A stretch of DNA of 64,000 bases from Micromussa lordhowensis. Its lineage: Eukaryota; Cnidaria; Anthozoa; Scleractinia; Lobophylliidae. Under the pieces are notes generated by a model. The model was not told the DNA's origin, ran no database searches, and worked only from the letters and a program-made list of their open reading frames with translations. The DNA lies in NCBI GenBank assembly GCA_964020085.1, contig CAXHUQ010000542.1:301918-365917 (forward strand), read 5' to 3'. The number at the start of each line of letters is the position of its first letter. Position 1 is the first letter of the stretch. The translations under genes and the position numbers were made by a program. Shown here one piece after another: positions 9,795 through 22,429 of the stretch.

Positions 9795-11657
9795 TTGCTG
9801 CAAACCGCATCTTTCAAAGTGCCCGCAAAGCCGAGCTATGGCAAATTTGGCAAGGACACCCTCATCGCGCGTTTTCTGAAATTCTGCAAAGTTGCGACCA
9901 AGGGAAACTCTCCTCAAAAGAAGGCCACAAAAAACACCCTGGCGCAAATGCCATCACCTCCTAATTACAATGCACTTAAAGTGCCATCCTAGCACAACAT
10001 TTTGCTGCAAACCGCATCTTTCAAAGTGCCCGCAAAGCCGAGCTATGGCAAATTTGGCAAGGACACCCTCATCGCGCGTTTTCTGAAATTCTGTAAAGTT
10101 GCGACCAAGGGAAACTCCCCTCAAAAGAAGGCCACAAAAAACACCCTGGCGCAAATGCCATCACCTCCTAATTACAATGCACTTAAAGTGCCATCCTAGC
10201 ACAACATTTTGCTGCAAACCGCATCTTTCAAAGTGCCCGGAGAGCCGAGCTATGGCAAATTTGGCAAGGACACCCTCATCGCGCGTTTTCTGAAATTCTG
10301 CAAAGTTGCGACCAAGGGAAACTCCCCTCAAAAGAAGGCCACAAAAAACACCCTGGCGCAAATGCCATCACCTCCTAATTACAATGCACTTAAAGTGCCA
10401 TCCTAGCACAACATTTTGCTGCAAACCGCATCTTTCAAAGTGCCCGCAAAGCCGAGCTATGGCAAATTTGGCAAGGACACCCTCATCGCACGTTTTCTAA
10501 AATTCTGCAAAGTTGCGACCAAGGGAAACTCCCCTCAAAAGAAGGCCACAAAAAACACCCTGGCGCAAATGCCATCACCTCCTAATTACAATGCACTTAA
10601 AGTGTCATCCTAGCACAACATTTTGCTGCAATCCGCATTTTTCAAAGTGCCCGCAAAGCCGAGCTATGGCAAATTTGGCAAGGACACCCTCATCGCGCGT
10701 TTTCTGAAATTCTGCAAAGTCGCGACCAAGGGAAACTCCCCTCAAAAGAAGGCCACAAAAAACACCCTGGCGGAAATGCCATCACCTCCTAATTACAATG
10801 CGCATAAAGTGCCATCCTAGCACAACATTTTGCTGCAAACCGCATCTTTCAAAGTGCCCGCAAAGCCGAGCTATGGCAAATTTGGCAAGGACATCCTCAT
10901 CGCGCGTTTTCTGAAATTCTGCAAAAATGCGACCAAGGGAAACTCCCCTCAAAAGAAGGCCACAAAAAACACCCTGGCGCAAATGCCATCACCTCCTAAT
11001 TACAATGCACTTAAAGTGCCATCCTAGCACAACATTTTGCTGCAAACCGCATCTTTCAAAGTGCCCGCAAAGCCGAGCTATGGCAAATTTGGCAAGGACA
11101 CCCTCATCGCGCGTTTTCTGAAATTCTGCAAAGTTGCGACCAAGGGAAACTCTCCTCAAAAGAAGGCCACAAAAAACACCCTGGCGCAAATGCCATCACC
11201 TCCTAATTACAATGCACTTAAAGTGCCATCCTAGCACAACATTTTGCTGCAAACCGCATCTTTCAAAGTGCCCGCAAAGCCGAGCTATGGCAAATTTGGC
11301 AAGGACACCCTCATCGCGCGTTTTCTGAAATTCTGCAAAGTTGCGACCAAGGGAAACTCCCCTCAAAAGAAGGCCACAAAAAACACCCTGGCGCAAATGC
11401 CATTACCTCCTAATTACAATGCACTTAAAGTACCATCCTAGCACAACATTTTGCTGCAAACCGCATCTTTCAAAGTGCCCGCAAAGCCGAGCTATGGCAA
11501 ATTTGGCAAGGACACCCTCATCGCGCGTTTTCTGAAATTCTGCAAAGTTGCGACCAAGGGAAACTCCCCTCAAAAGAAGGCCACAAAAAACACCCTGGCG
11601 CAAATGCCATCACCTCCTAATTACAATGCACTTAAAGTGCCATCCTAGCACAACATT

Positions 11658-11865
11658 TTGCTGCAAACCGCATCTTTCAAAGTGCCCGCAAAGCCGAGCT
11701 ATGGCAAATTTGGCAAGGACACCCTCATCGCGCGTTTTCTGAAATTCTGCAAAGTTGCGACCAAGGGAAACTCCCCTCAAAAGAAGGCCACAAAAAAACA
11801 CCCTGGCGGAAATGCCATCACCTCCTATTTACAATGCGCATAAAGTGCCATCCTAGCACAACATT
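11658..11865. repeat. 208-bp variant monomer, copy 1
   Basis: This unit has one extra A in the A-run, 'ctggcggaaatg', 'cctatttac' and 'gcgcataaag'. It shares all four with the 13108 unit. The related 10623 unit has 'cggaaatg' and 'gcgcat' but normal length, so it resembles the precursor. Confidence 0.88.
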
Positions 11866-13107
11866 TTGCTGCAAACCGCATCTTTCAAAGTGCCCGCAAA
11901 GCCGAGCTATGGCAAATTTGGCAAGGACACCCTCATCGCGCGTTTTCTGAAATTCTGCAAAGTTGCGACCAAGGGAAACTCCCCTCAAAAGAAGGCCACA
12001 AAAAACACCCTGGCGCAAATGCCATCACCTCTTAATTACCATGCACTTAAAGTGCCATCCTAGCACAACATTTTGCTGCAAACCGCATCTTTCAAAGTGC
12101 CCGCAAAGCCGAGCTATGGCAAATTTGGCAAGGACACCCTCATCGCGCGTTTTCTGAAATTCTGCAAAGTTGCGACCAAGGGAAACTCTCCTCAAAAGAA
12201 GGCCACAAAAAACACCCTGGCGCAAATGCCATCACCTCCTAATTACAATGCACTTAAAGTGCCATCCTAGCACAACATTTTGCTGCAAACCGCATCTTTC
12301 AAAGTGCCCGCAAAGCCAAGCTATGGCAAATTTGGCAAGGACACCCTCATCGCGCGTTTTCTGAAATTCTGTAAAGTTGCGACCAAGGGAAACTCCCCTC
12401 AAAAGAAGGCCACAAAAAACACCCTGGCGCAAATGCCATCACCTCCTAATTACAATGCACTTAAAGTGCCATCCTAGCACAACATTTTGCTGCAAACCGC
12501 ATCTTTCAAAGTGCCCGCAGAGCCGAGCTATGGCAAATTTGGCAAGGACACCCTCATCGCGCGTTTTCTGAAATTCTGCAAAGTTGCGACCAAGGGAAAC
12601 TCCCCTCAAAAGAAGGCCACAAAAAACACCCTGGCGCAAATGCCATCACCTCCTAATTACAATGCACTTAAAGTGCCATCCTAGCACAACATTTTGCTGC
12701 AAACCGCATCTTTCAAAGTGCCCGCAAAGCCGAGCTATGGCAAATTTGGCAAGGACACCCTCATCGCGCGTTTTCTGAAATTCTGCAAAGTTGCGACCAA
12801 GGGAAACTCCCCTCAAAAGAAGGCCACAAAAAACACCCTGGCGCAAATGCCATCACCTCTTAATTACAATGCACTTAAAGTGCCATCCTAGCACAACATT
12901 TTGCTGCAAACCGCATCTTTCAAAGTGCCCGCAAAGCCGAGCTATGGCAAATTTGGCAAGGACACCCTCATCGCGCGTTTTCTGAAATTCTGCAAAGTTG
13001 CGACCAAGGGAAACTCCCCTCAAAAGAAGGCCACAAAAAACACCCTGGCGCAAATGCCATCACCTCCTAATTACAATGCACTTAAAGTGTCATCCTAGCA
13101 CAACATT

Positions 13108-13315
13108 TTGCTGCAAACCGCATCTTTCAAAGTGCCCGCAAAGCCGAGCTATGGCAAATTTGGCAAGGACACCCTCATCGCGCGTTTTCTGAAATTCTGC
13201 AAAGTTGCGACCAAGGGAAACTCCCCTCAAAAGAAGGCCACAAAAAAACACCCTGGCGGAAATGCCATCACCTCCTATTTACAATGCGCATAAAGTGCCA
13301 TCCTAGCACAACATT
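13108..13315. repeat. 208-bp variant monomer, copy 2
   Basis: Same extra A and same three substitutions as the 11658 unit, 1450 bp downstream (seven monomers plus one base). A shared insertion at the same spacing shows that this is a duplicated HOR copy and not an independent error. Confidence 0.88.
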
Positions 13316-14557
13316 TTGCTGCAAACCGCATCTTTCAAAGTGCCCGCAAAGCCGAGCTATGGCAAATTTGGCAAGGACACCCTCATCGCGCGTTTTCTGA
13401 AATTCTGCAAAGTTGCGACCAAGGGAAACTCCCCTCAAAAGAAGGCCACAAAAAACACCCTGGCGCAAATGCCATCACCTCTTAATTACCATGCACTTAA
13501 AGTGCCATCCTAGCACAACATTTTGCTGCAAACCGCATCTTTCAAAGTGCCCGCAAAGCCGAGCTATGGCAAATTTGGCAAGGACACCCTCATCGCGCGT
13601 TTTCTGAAATTCTGCAAAGTTGCGACCAAGGGAAACTCTCCTCAAAAGAAGGCCACAAAAAACACCCTGGCGCAAATGCCATCACCTCCTAATTACAATG
13701 CACTTAAAGTGCCATCCTAGCACAACATTTTGCTGCAAACCGCATCTTTCAAAGTGCCCGCAAAGCCGAGCTATGGCAAATTTGGCAAGGACACCCTCAT
13801 CGCGCGTTTTCTGAAATTCTGTAAAGTTGCGACCAAGGGAAACTCCCCTCAAAAGAAGGCCACAAAAAACACCCTGGCGCAAATGCCATCACCTCCTAAT
13901 TACAATGCACTTAAAGTGCCATCCTAGCACAACATTTTGCTGCAAACCGCATCTTTCAAAGTGCCCGGAGAGCCGAGCTATGGCAAATTTGGCAAGGACA
14001 CCCTCATCGCGCGTTTTCTGAAATTCTGCAAAGTTGCGACCAAGGGAAACTCCCCTCAAAAGAAGGCCACAAAAAACACCCTGGCGCAAATGCCATCACC
14101 TCCTAATTACAATGCACTTAAAGTGCCATCCTAGCACAACATTTTGCTGCAAACCGCATCTTTCAAAGTGCCCGCAAAGCCGAGCTATGGCAAATTTGGC
14201 AAGGACACCCTCATCGCGCGTTTTCTGAAATTCTGCAAAGTTGCGACCAAAGGAAACTCCCCTCAAAAGAAGGCCACAAAAAACACCCTGGCGCAAATGC
14301 CATCACCTCCTAATTACAATGCACTTAAAGTGCCATCCTAGCACAACATTTTGCTGCAAACCGCATCTTTCAAAGTGCCCGCAAAGCCGAGCTATGGCAA
14401 ATTTGGCAAGGACACCCTCATCGCGCGTTTTCTGAAATTCTGCAAAGTTGCGACCAAGGGAAACTCCCCTCAAAAGAAGGCCACAAAAAACACCCTGGCG
14501 CAAATGCCATCACCTCCTAATTACAATGCACTTAAAGTGCCATCCTAGCACAACATT

Positions 14558-14766
14558 TTGCTGCAAAACCGCATCTTTCAAAGTGCCCGCAAAGCCGAGC
14601 TATGGCAAATTTGGCAAGGACACCCTCATCGCGCGTTTTCTGAAATTCTGCAAAGTTGCGACCAAGGGAAACTCCCCTCAAAAGAAGGCCACAAAAAACA
14701 CCCTGGCGCAATATGCCATCACCTCCTAAGTACAATGCACTTAAAGTGCCATCCTAGCACAACATT
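14558..14766. repeat. 209-bp variant monomer, copy 1
   Basis: Two single-base insertions: 'gcaaaaccg' near offset 8 and 'gcaatatgcc' near the 3' end. It also has 'cctaagtac'. The same set recurs at 15802 and 19530. This copy keeps 'aagtgcc' where the other two have 'aagtacc'. Confidence 0.9.
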
Positions 14767-16010
14767 TTGCTGCAAACCGCATCTTTCAAAGTGCCCGCAA
14801 AGCCGAGCTATGGCAAATTTGGCAAGGACACCCTCATCGCGCGTTTTCTGAAATTCTGCAAAGTTGCGACCAAGGGAAACTCCCCTCAAAAGAAGGCCAC
14901 AAAAAACACTGTGGCGCAAACGCCATCACCTCAAAATTACAATGCACTTAAAGTGCCATCCTAGCACAACATTTTGCTGCAAACCGCATCTTTCAAAGTG
15001 CCCGCAAAGCCGAGCTATGGCAAATTTGGCAAGGACACCCTCATCGCGCGTTTTCTGAAATTCTGCAAAGTTGCGACCAAGGGAAACTCCCCTCAAAAGA
15101 AGGCCACAAAAAACACCCTGGCGCAAATGCCATCACCTCCTAATTACCATGCACTTAAAGTGCCATCCTAGCACAACATTTTGCTGCAAACCGCATCTTT
15201 CAAAGTGCCCGCAAAGCCGAGCTATGGCAAATTTGGCAAGGACACCCTCATCGCGCGTTTTCTGAAATTCTGCAAAGTTGCGACCAAGGGAAACTCCCCT
15301 CAAAAGAAGGCCACAAAAAACACCCTGGCGCAAATGCCATCACCTCCTAATTACAATGCACTTAAAGTGCCATCCTAGCACAACATTTTGCTGCAAACCG
15401 CATCTTTCAAAGTGCCCGCAAAGCCAAGCTATGGCAAATTTGGCAAGGACACCCTCATCGCGCGTTTTCTGAAATTCTGCAAAGTTGCGACCAAGGGAAA
15501 CTCCCCTCAAAAGAAGGCCACAAAAAACACCCTGGCGCAAATGCCATCACCTCTTAATTACAATGCACTTAAAGTGCCATCCTAGCACAATATTTTGCTG
15601 CAAACCGCATCTTTCAAAGTGCCCGCAAAGCCGAGCTATGGCAAATTTGGCAAGGACACCCTCATCGCGCGTTTTCTGAAATTCTGCAAAGTTGCGACCA
15701 AGGGAAACTCCCCTCAAAAGAAGGCCACAAAAAACACCCTGGCGCAAATGCCATCACCTCCTAATTACAATGCACTTAAAGTGCCATCCTAGCACAACAT
15801 TTTGCTGCAAAACCGCATCTTTCAAAGTGCCCGCAAAGCCGAGCTATGGCAAATTTGGCAAGGACACCCTCATCGCGCGTTTTCTGAAATTCTGCAAAGT
15901 TGCGACCAAGGGAAACTCCCCTCAAAAGAAGGCCACAAAAAACACCGTGGCGCAATATGCCATCACCTCCTAAGTACAATGCACTTAAAGTACCATCCTA
16001 GCACAACATT
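14767..16010. repeat. Y segment, copy 1 (6 monomers, 1244 bp)
   Basis: Ordered markers: 'cgccatcacctcaaaatta', then 'taattaccatg', an unmarked unit, then 'aagccaagc' with 'ctcttaatt', then a unit preceded by 'cacaatatt', then a 209-bp unit ending in 'aagtacc'. The same series recurs at 18495-19738, 3728 bp away (18 monomers plus 2). Copy 1 has the private changes 'cactgtggcg' and 'caccgtggcg'. Confidence 0.85.
15802..16010. repeat. 209-bp variant monomer, copy 2
   Basis: Same two insertions as the 14558 and 19530 units, plus 'aagtacc' near its end, shared only with the 19530 copy. It closes Y segment copy 1. Confidence 0.9.
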
Positions 16011-17459
16011 TTGCTGCAAACCGCATCTTTCAAAGTGCCCGCAAAGCCGAGCTATGGCAAATTTGGCAAGGACACCCTCATCGCGCGTTTTCTGAAATTC
16101 TGCAAAGTTGCGACCAAGGGAAACTCCCCTCAAAAGAAGGCCACAAAAAACACCCTGGCGCAAACGCCATCACCTCCTAATTACAATGCACTTAAAGTGC
16201 CATCCTAGCACAACATTTTGCTGCAAACCGCATCTTTCAAAGTGCCCGCAAAGCCGAGCTATGGCAAACTTGGCAAGGACACCCTCATCGCGCGTTTTCT
16301 GAAATTCTGCAAAGTTGCGACCAAGGGAAACTCCCCTCAAAAGAAGGCCACAAAAAACACCCTGGCGCAAATATTATCACCTCCTAATTACAATGCACTT
16401 AAAGTGCCATCCTAGCACAACATTTTGCTGCAAACCGCATCTTTCAAAGTGCCCGCAAAGCCGAGCTATGGCAAATTTGGCAAGGACACCCTCATCGCGC
16501 GTTTTCTGAAATTCTGCAAAGTTGCGACCAAGGGAAACTCCCCTCAAAAGAAGGCCACAAAAAACACCCTGGCGCAAATGCCATCACCTCCTATTTACAA
16601 TGCACTTAAAGTGCCATCCTAGCACAACATTTTGCTGCAAACCGCATCTTTCAAAGTGCCCGCAAAGCCGAGCTATGGCAAATTTGGCAAGGACACCCTC
16701 ATCGCGCGTTTTCTGAAATTCTGCAAAGTTGCGACCAAGGGAAACTCCCCTCAAAAGAAGGCCACAAAAAACACCCTGGCGCAAATGCCATCACCTCCTA
16801 ATTACAATGCACTTAAAGTGCCATCCTAGCACAACATTTTGCTGCAAACCGCATCTTTCAAAGTGCCCGCAAAGCCGAGCTATGGCAAATTTGGCAAGGA
16901 CACCCTCATCGCGCGTTTTCTGAAATTCTGCAAAGTTGCGACCAAGGGAAACTCCCCTCAAAAGAAGGCCACAAAAAACACCCTGGCGCAAATGCCATCA
17001 CCTCCTAATTACAATGCACTTAAAGTGCCATCCTAGCACAACATTTTGCTGCAAACCGCATCTTTCAAAGTGCCCGCAAAGCCGAGCTATGGCAAATTTG
17101 GCAAGGACACCCTCATCGCGCGTTTTCTGAAATTCTGCAAAGTTGCGACCAAGGGAAACTCCCCTCAAAAGAAGGCCACAAAAAACACCCTGGCGCAAAT
17201 GCCATCACCTCCTAATTACAATGCACTTAAAGTGCCATCCTAGCACAACATTTTGCTGCAAACGGCATCTTTCAAAGTGCCCGCAAAGCCGAGCTATGGC
17301 AAATTTGGCAAGGACACCCTCATCGCGCGTTTTCTGAAATTCTGCAAAGTTGCGACCAAGGGAAACTCCCCTCAAAAGAAGGCCACAAAAAACACCCTGG
17401 CGCAAATGCCATCACCTCTTAATTACAATGCACTTAAAGTGCCATCCTAGCACAACATT

Positions 17460-18494
17460 TTGCTGCAAACCGCATCTTTCAAAGTGCCCGCAAAGCCGAG
17501 CTATGGCAAATTTGGCAAGGACACCCTCATCGCGCGTTTTCTGAAATTCTGCAAAGTTGCGACCAAGGGAAACTCCCCTCAAAAAAAGGCCACAAAAAAC
17601 ACCCTGGCGCAAATGCCATCACCTCTTAATTACAATGCACTTAAAGTGCCATCCTAGCACGACATTTTGCTGCAAACCGCATCTTTCAAAGTGCCTGCAA
17701 AGCCGAGCTATGGCAAATTTGGCAAGGACACCCTCATCGCGCGTTTTCTGAAATTCTGCAAAGTTGCGACCAAGGGAAACTCCCCTCAAAAGAAGGCCAC
17801 AAAAAACACCCTGGCGCGAATGCCATCACCTCCTAATTACCATGCACTTAAAGTGCCATCCTAGCACAACATTTTGCTGCAAACCGCATCTTTCAAAGTG
17901 CCCGCAAAGCCGAGCTATGGCAAATTTGGCAAGGACACCCTCATCGCGCGTTTTCTGAAATTCTGCAAAGTTGCGACCAAGGGAAACTCCCCTCAAAAGA
18001 AGGCCACAAAAAACACCCTGGCGCAAATGCCATCACCTCCTAATTACAATGCACTTAAAGTGCCATCCTAGCACAACATTTTGCTGCAAACCGCATCTTG
18101 CAAAGTGCCCGCAAAGCCGAGCTATGGCAAATTTGGCAAGGACACCCTCATCGCGCGTTTTCTGAAATTCTGCAAAGTTGCGACCAAGGGAAACTCCCCT
18201 CAAAAGAAGGCCACAAAAAACACCCTGGCGCAAATGCCATCACCTCCTAATTACAATGCACTTAAAGTGCCATCCTAGCACAACATTTTGCTGCAAACCG
18301 CATCTTTCAAAGTGCCCGCAAAGCCGAGCTATGGCAAATTTGGCAAGGACACCCTCATCGCGCGTTTTCTGAAATTCTGCAAAGTTGCGACCAAGGGAAA
18401 CTCCCCTCAAAAGAAGGCCACAAAAAACACCCTGGCGCAAATGCCATCACCTCCTAATTACAATGCACTTAAAGTGCCATCCTAGCACAACATT
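17460..18494. repeat. X segment, copy 1 (5 monomers, 1035 bp)
   Basis: Markers in order: 'caaaaaaaggcc' with 'ctcttaatt' and 'agcacgacat', then 'gtgcctgcaaag' with 'gcgcgaatg' and 'taattaccatg', an unmarked unit, 'catcttgcaaag', an unmarked unit. The whole set recurs at 19739-20773, 2279 bp away (11 monomers plus 2). Confidence 0.87.
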
Positions 18495-19738
18495 TTGCTG
18501 CAAACCGCATCTTTCAAAGTGCCCGCAAAGCCGAGCTATGGCAAATTTGGCAAGGACACCCTCATCGCGCGTTTTCTGAAATTCTGCAAAGTTGCGACCA
18601 AGGGAAACTCCCCTCAAAAGAAGGCCACAAAAAACACCCTGGCGCAAACGCCATCACCTCAAAATTACAATGCACTTAAAGTGCCATCCTAGCACAACAT
18701 TTTGCTGCAAACCGCATCTTTCAAAGTGCCCGCAAAGCCGAGCTATGGCAAATTTGGCAAGGACACCCTCATCGCGCGTTTTCTGAAATTCTGCAAAGTT
18801 GCGACCAAGGGAAACTCCCCTCAAAAGAAGGCCACAAAAAACACCCTGGCGCAAATGCCATCACCTCCTAATTACCATGCACTTAAAGTGCCATCCTAGC
18901 ACAACATTTTGCTGCAAACTGCATCTTTCAAAGTGCCCGCAAAGCCGAGCTATGGCAAATTTGGCAAGGACACCCTCATCGCGCGTTTTCTGAAATTCTG
19001 CAAAGTTGCGACCAAGGGAAACTCCCCTCAAAAGAAGGCCACAAAAAACACCCTGGCGCAAATGCCATCACCTCCTAATTACAATGCACTTAAAGTGCCA
19101 TCCTAGCACAACATTTTGCTGCAAACCGCATCTTTCAAAGTGCCCGCAAAGCCAAGCTATGGCAAATTTGGCAAGGACACCCTCATCGCGCGTTTTCTGA
19201 AATTCTGCAAAGTTGCGACCAAGGGAAACTCCCCTCAAAAGAAGGCCACAAAAAACACCCTGGCGCAAATGCCATCACCTCTTAATTACAATGCACTTAA
19301 AGTGCCATCCTAGCACAATATTTTGCTGCAAACCGCATCTTTCAAAGTGCCCGCAAAGCCGAGCTATGGCAAATTTGGCAAGGACACCCTCATCGCGCGT
19401 TTTCTGAAATTCTGCAAAGTTGCGACCAAGGGAAACTCCCCTCAAAAGAAGGCCACAAAAAACACCCTGGCGCAAATGCCATCACCTCCTAATTACAATG
19501 CACTTAAAGTGCCATCCTAGCACAACATTTTGCTGCAAAACCGCATCTTTCAAAGTGCCCGCAAAGCCGAGCTATGGCAAATTTGGCAAGGACACCCTCA
19601 TCGCGCGTTTTCTGAAATTCTGCAAAGTTGCGACCAAGGGAAACTCCCCTCAAAAGAAGGCCACAAAAAACACCCTGGCGCAATATGCCATCACCTCCTA
19701 AGTACAATGCACTTAAAGTACCATCCTAGCACAACATT
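18495..19738. repeat. Y segment, copy 2 (6 monomers, 1244 bp)
   Basis: Carries the Y series described for 14767-16010, including the terminal 209-bp unit and 'aagtacc'. It lies between the two X copies, giving X-Y-X. It has one private change, 'caaactgcatc' in the 18909 unit. Confidence 0.87.
19530..19738. repeat. 209-bp variant monomer, copy 3
   Basis: Same double insertion as the 14558 and 15802 units, here immediately before X segment copy 2. It keeps 'ccctggcg' where the 15802 copy reads 'ccgtggcg'. Confidence 0.9.
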
Positions 19739-20773
19739 TTGCTGCAAACCGCATCTTTCAAAGTGCCCGCAAAGCCGAGCTATGGCAAATTTGGCAAGGA
19801 CACCCTCATCGCGCGTTTTCTGAAATTCTGCAAAGTTGCGACCAAGGGAAACTCCCCTCAAAAAAAGGCCACAAAAAACACCCTGGCGCAAATGCCATCA
19901 CCTCTTAATTACAATGCACTTAAAGTGCCATCCTAGCACGACATTTTGCTGCAAACCGCATCTTTCAAAGTGCCTGCAAAGCCGAGCTATGGCAAATTTG
20001 GCAAGGACACCCTCATCGCGCGTTTTCTGAAATTCTGCAAAGTTGCGACCAAGGGAAACTCCCCTCAAAAGAAGGCCACAAAAAACACCCTGGCGCGAAT
20101 GCCATCACCTCCTAATTACCATGCACTTAAAGTGCCATCCTAGCACAACATTTTGCTGCAAACCGCATCTTTCAAAGTGCCCGCAAAGCCGAGCTATGGC
20201 AAATTTGGCAAGGACACCCTCATCGCGCGTTTTCTGAAATTCTGCAAAGTTGCGACCAAGGGAAACTCCCCTCAAAAGAAGGCCACAAAAAACACCCTGG
20301 CGCAAATGCCATCACCTCCTAATTACAATGCACTTAAAGTGCCATCCTAGCACAACATTTTGCTGCAAACCGCATCTTGCAAAGTGCCCGCAAAGCCGAG
20401 CTATGGCAAATTTGGCAAGGACACCCTCATCGCGCGTTTTCTGAAATTCTGCAAAGTTGCGACCAAGGGAAACTCCCCTCAAAAGAAGGCCACAAAAAAC
20501 ACCCTGGCGCAAATGCCATCACCTCCTAATTACAATGCACTTAAAGTGCCATCCTAGCACAACATTTTGCTGCAAACCGCATCTTTCAAAGTGCCCGCAA
20601 AGCCGAGCTATGGCAAATTTGGCAAGGACACCCTCATCGCGCGTTTTCTGAAATTCTGCAAAGTTGCGACCAAGGGAAACTCCCCTCAAAAGAAGGCCAC
20701 AAAAAACACCCTGGCGCAAATGCCATCACCTCCTAATTACAATGCACTTAAAGTGCCATCCTAGCACAACATT
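19739..20773. repeat. X segment, copy 2 (5 monomers, 1035 bp)
   Basis: Repeats all X markers of 17460-18494 in the same order. X plus Y is an 11-mer unit of 2279 bp, present once in full (17460-19738) and followed by this X copy. Confidence 0.87.
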
Positions 20774-22429
20774 TTGCTGCAAACCGCATCTTTCAAAGTG
20801 CCCGCAAAGCCGAGCTATGGCAAATTTGGCAAGGACACCCTCATCGCGCGTTTTCTGAAATTCTGCAAAGTTGCGACCAAGGGAAACTCCCCTCAAAAGA
20901 AGGCCACAAAAAACACCCTGGCGCAAATGCCATCACCTCCTTATTACAATGCACTTAAAGTGCCATCTTAGCACAACATTTTGCTGCAAACCGCATCTTT
21001 CAAAGTGTCCGCAAAGCCGAGCTATGGCAAATTTGGCAAGGACACCCTCATCGCGCGTTTTCTGAAATTCTGCAAAGTTGCGACCAAGGGAAACTCCCCT
21101 CAAAAGAAGGCCACAAAAAACAACCTGACGCAAATGCCATCACCTCCTAATTACAATGCACTTAAAGTGCCATCCTAGCACAACATTTTGCTGCAAACCG
21201 CATCTTTCAAAGTGCCCGCAAAGCCGAGCTATGGCAAATTTGGCAAGGACACCCTCATCGCGCGTTTTCTGAAATTCTGCAAAGTTGCGACCAAGGGAAA
21301 CTCCCCTCAAAAGAAGGCCACAAAAAACACCCTGGCGCAAATGCCATCACCTCCTAATTACAATGCACTTAAAGTGCCATCCTAGCACAACATTTTCCTG
21401 CAAACCGCATCTTGCAAAGTGCCCGCAAAGCCGAGCTATGGCAAATTTGGCAAGGACACCCTCATCGCGCGTTTTCTGAAATTCTGCAAAGTTGCGACCA
21501 AGGGAAACTCCCCTCAAAAGAAGGCCACAAAAAACACCCTGGCGCAAATGCCATCACCTCCTAATTACAATGCACTTAAAGTGCCATCCTAGCACAACAT
21601 TTTGCTGCAAACCGCATCTTTCAAAGTGCCCGCAAAGCCGAGCTATGGCAAATTTGGCAAGGACACCCTCATCGCGCGTTTTCTGAAATTCTGCAAAGTT
21701 GCGACCAAGGGAAACTCCCCTCAAAAGAAGGCCACAAAAAACACCCTGGCGCAAATGCCATCACCTCCTAATTACAATGCACTTAAAGTGCCATCCTAGC
21801 ACAACATTTTGCTGCAAACCGCATCTTTCAAAGTGCCCGCAAAGCCGAGCTATGGCAAATTTGGCAAGGACACCCTCATCGCGCGTTTTCTGAAATTCTG
21901 CAAAGTTGCGACCAAGGGAAACTCCCCTCAAAAGAAGGCCACAAAAAACACCCTGGCGCAAATGCCATCACCTCCTAATTACAATGCACTTAAAGTGCCA
22001 TCCTAGCACAACATTTTGCTGCAAACCGCATCTTTCAAAGTGCCCGCAAAGCCGAGCTATGGCAAATTTGGCAAGGACACCCTCATCGCGCGTTTTCTGA
22101 AATTCTGCAAAGTTGCGACCAAGGGAAACTCCCCTCAAAAGAAGGCCACAAAAAACACCCTGGCGCAAATGCCATCACCTCCTAATTACAATGCACTTAA
22201 AGTGCCATCCTAGCACAACATTTTGCTGCAAACCGCATCTTTCAAAGTGCCCGCAAAGCCGAGCTATGGCAAATTTGGCAAGGACACCCTCATCGCGCGT
22301 TTTCTGAAATTCTGCAAAGTTGCGACCAAGGGAAACTCCCCTCAAAAGAAGGCCACAAAAAACACCCTGGCGCAAATGCCATCACCTCCTAATTACAATA
22401 CACTTAAAGTGCCATCCTAGCACAACATT
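20774..22429. repeat. 15-mer HOR, copy 1, recognisable part (8 monomers)
   Basis: Markers: 'cctccttattac' with 'catcttagcac', then 'gtgtccgc' with 'caacctgacg', an unmarked unit, 'ttttcctgc' with 'catcttgcaaag', three unmarked units, and 'aatacactt'. The series recurs exactly 3105 bp (15 x 207) downstream at 23879. Units 22430-23878 complete the period but are not recognisable in copy 2. Confidence 0.85.

Larger units (their letters stand above)
9577..14143. repeat. 6-7-mer higher-order repeat, decaying copies
   Basis: An ordered set of variants recurs: 'ctcttaattacc', then 'ctctcctc', then 'tctgtaaag', then 'gcccggagag' or 'gcccgcagag', then 'gtgtcatcc', then a unit with 'ctggcggaaatg' and 'gcgcataaag'. 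Copies start at 9577 (six units, to about 10829), 11866 (seven units, 1450 bp to 13315) and 13316 (four recognisable units). A shortened copy lies at 11037-11865, carrying 'ctctcctc' at one end and the 'cggaaatg' unit at the other. The copies are not equally complete, so this HOR is being eroded by later exchange. Confidence 0.8.
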
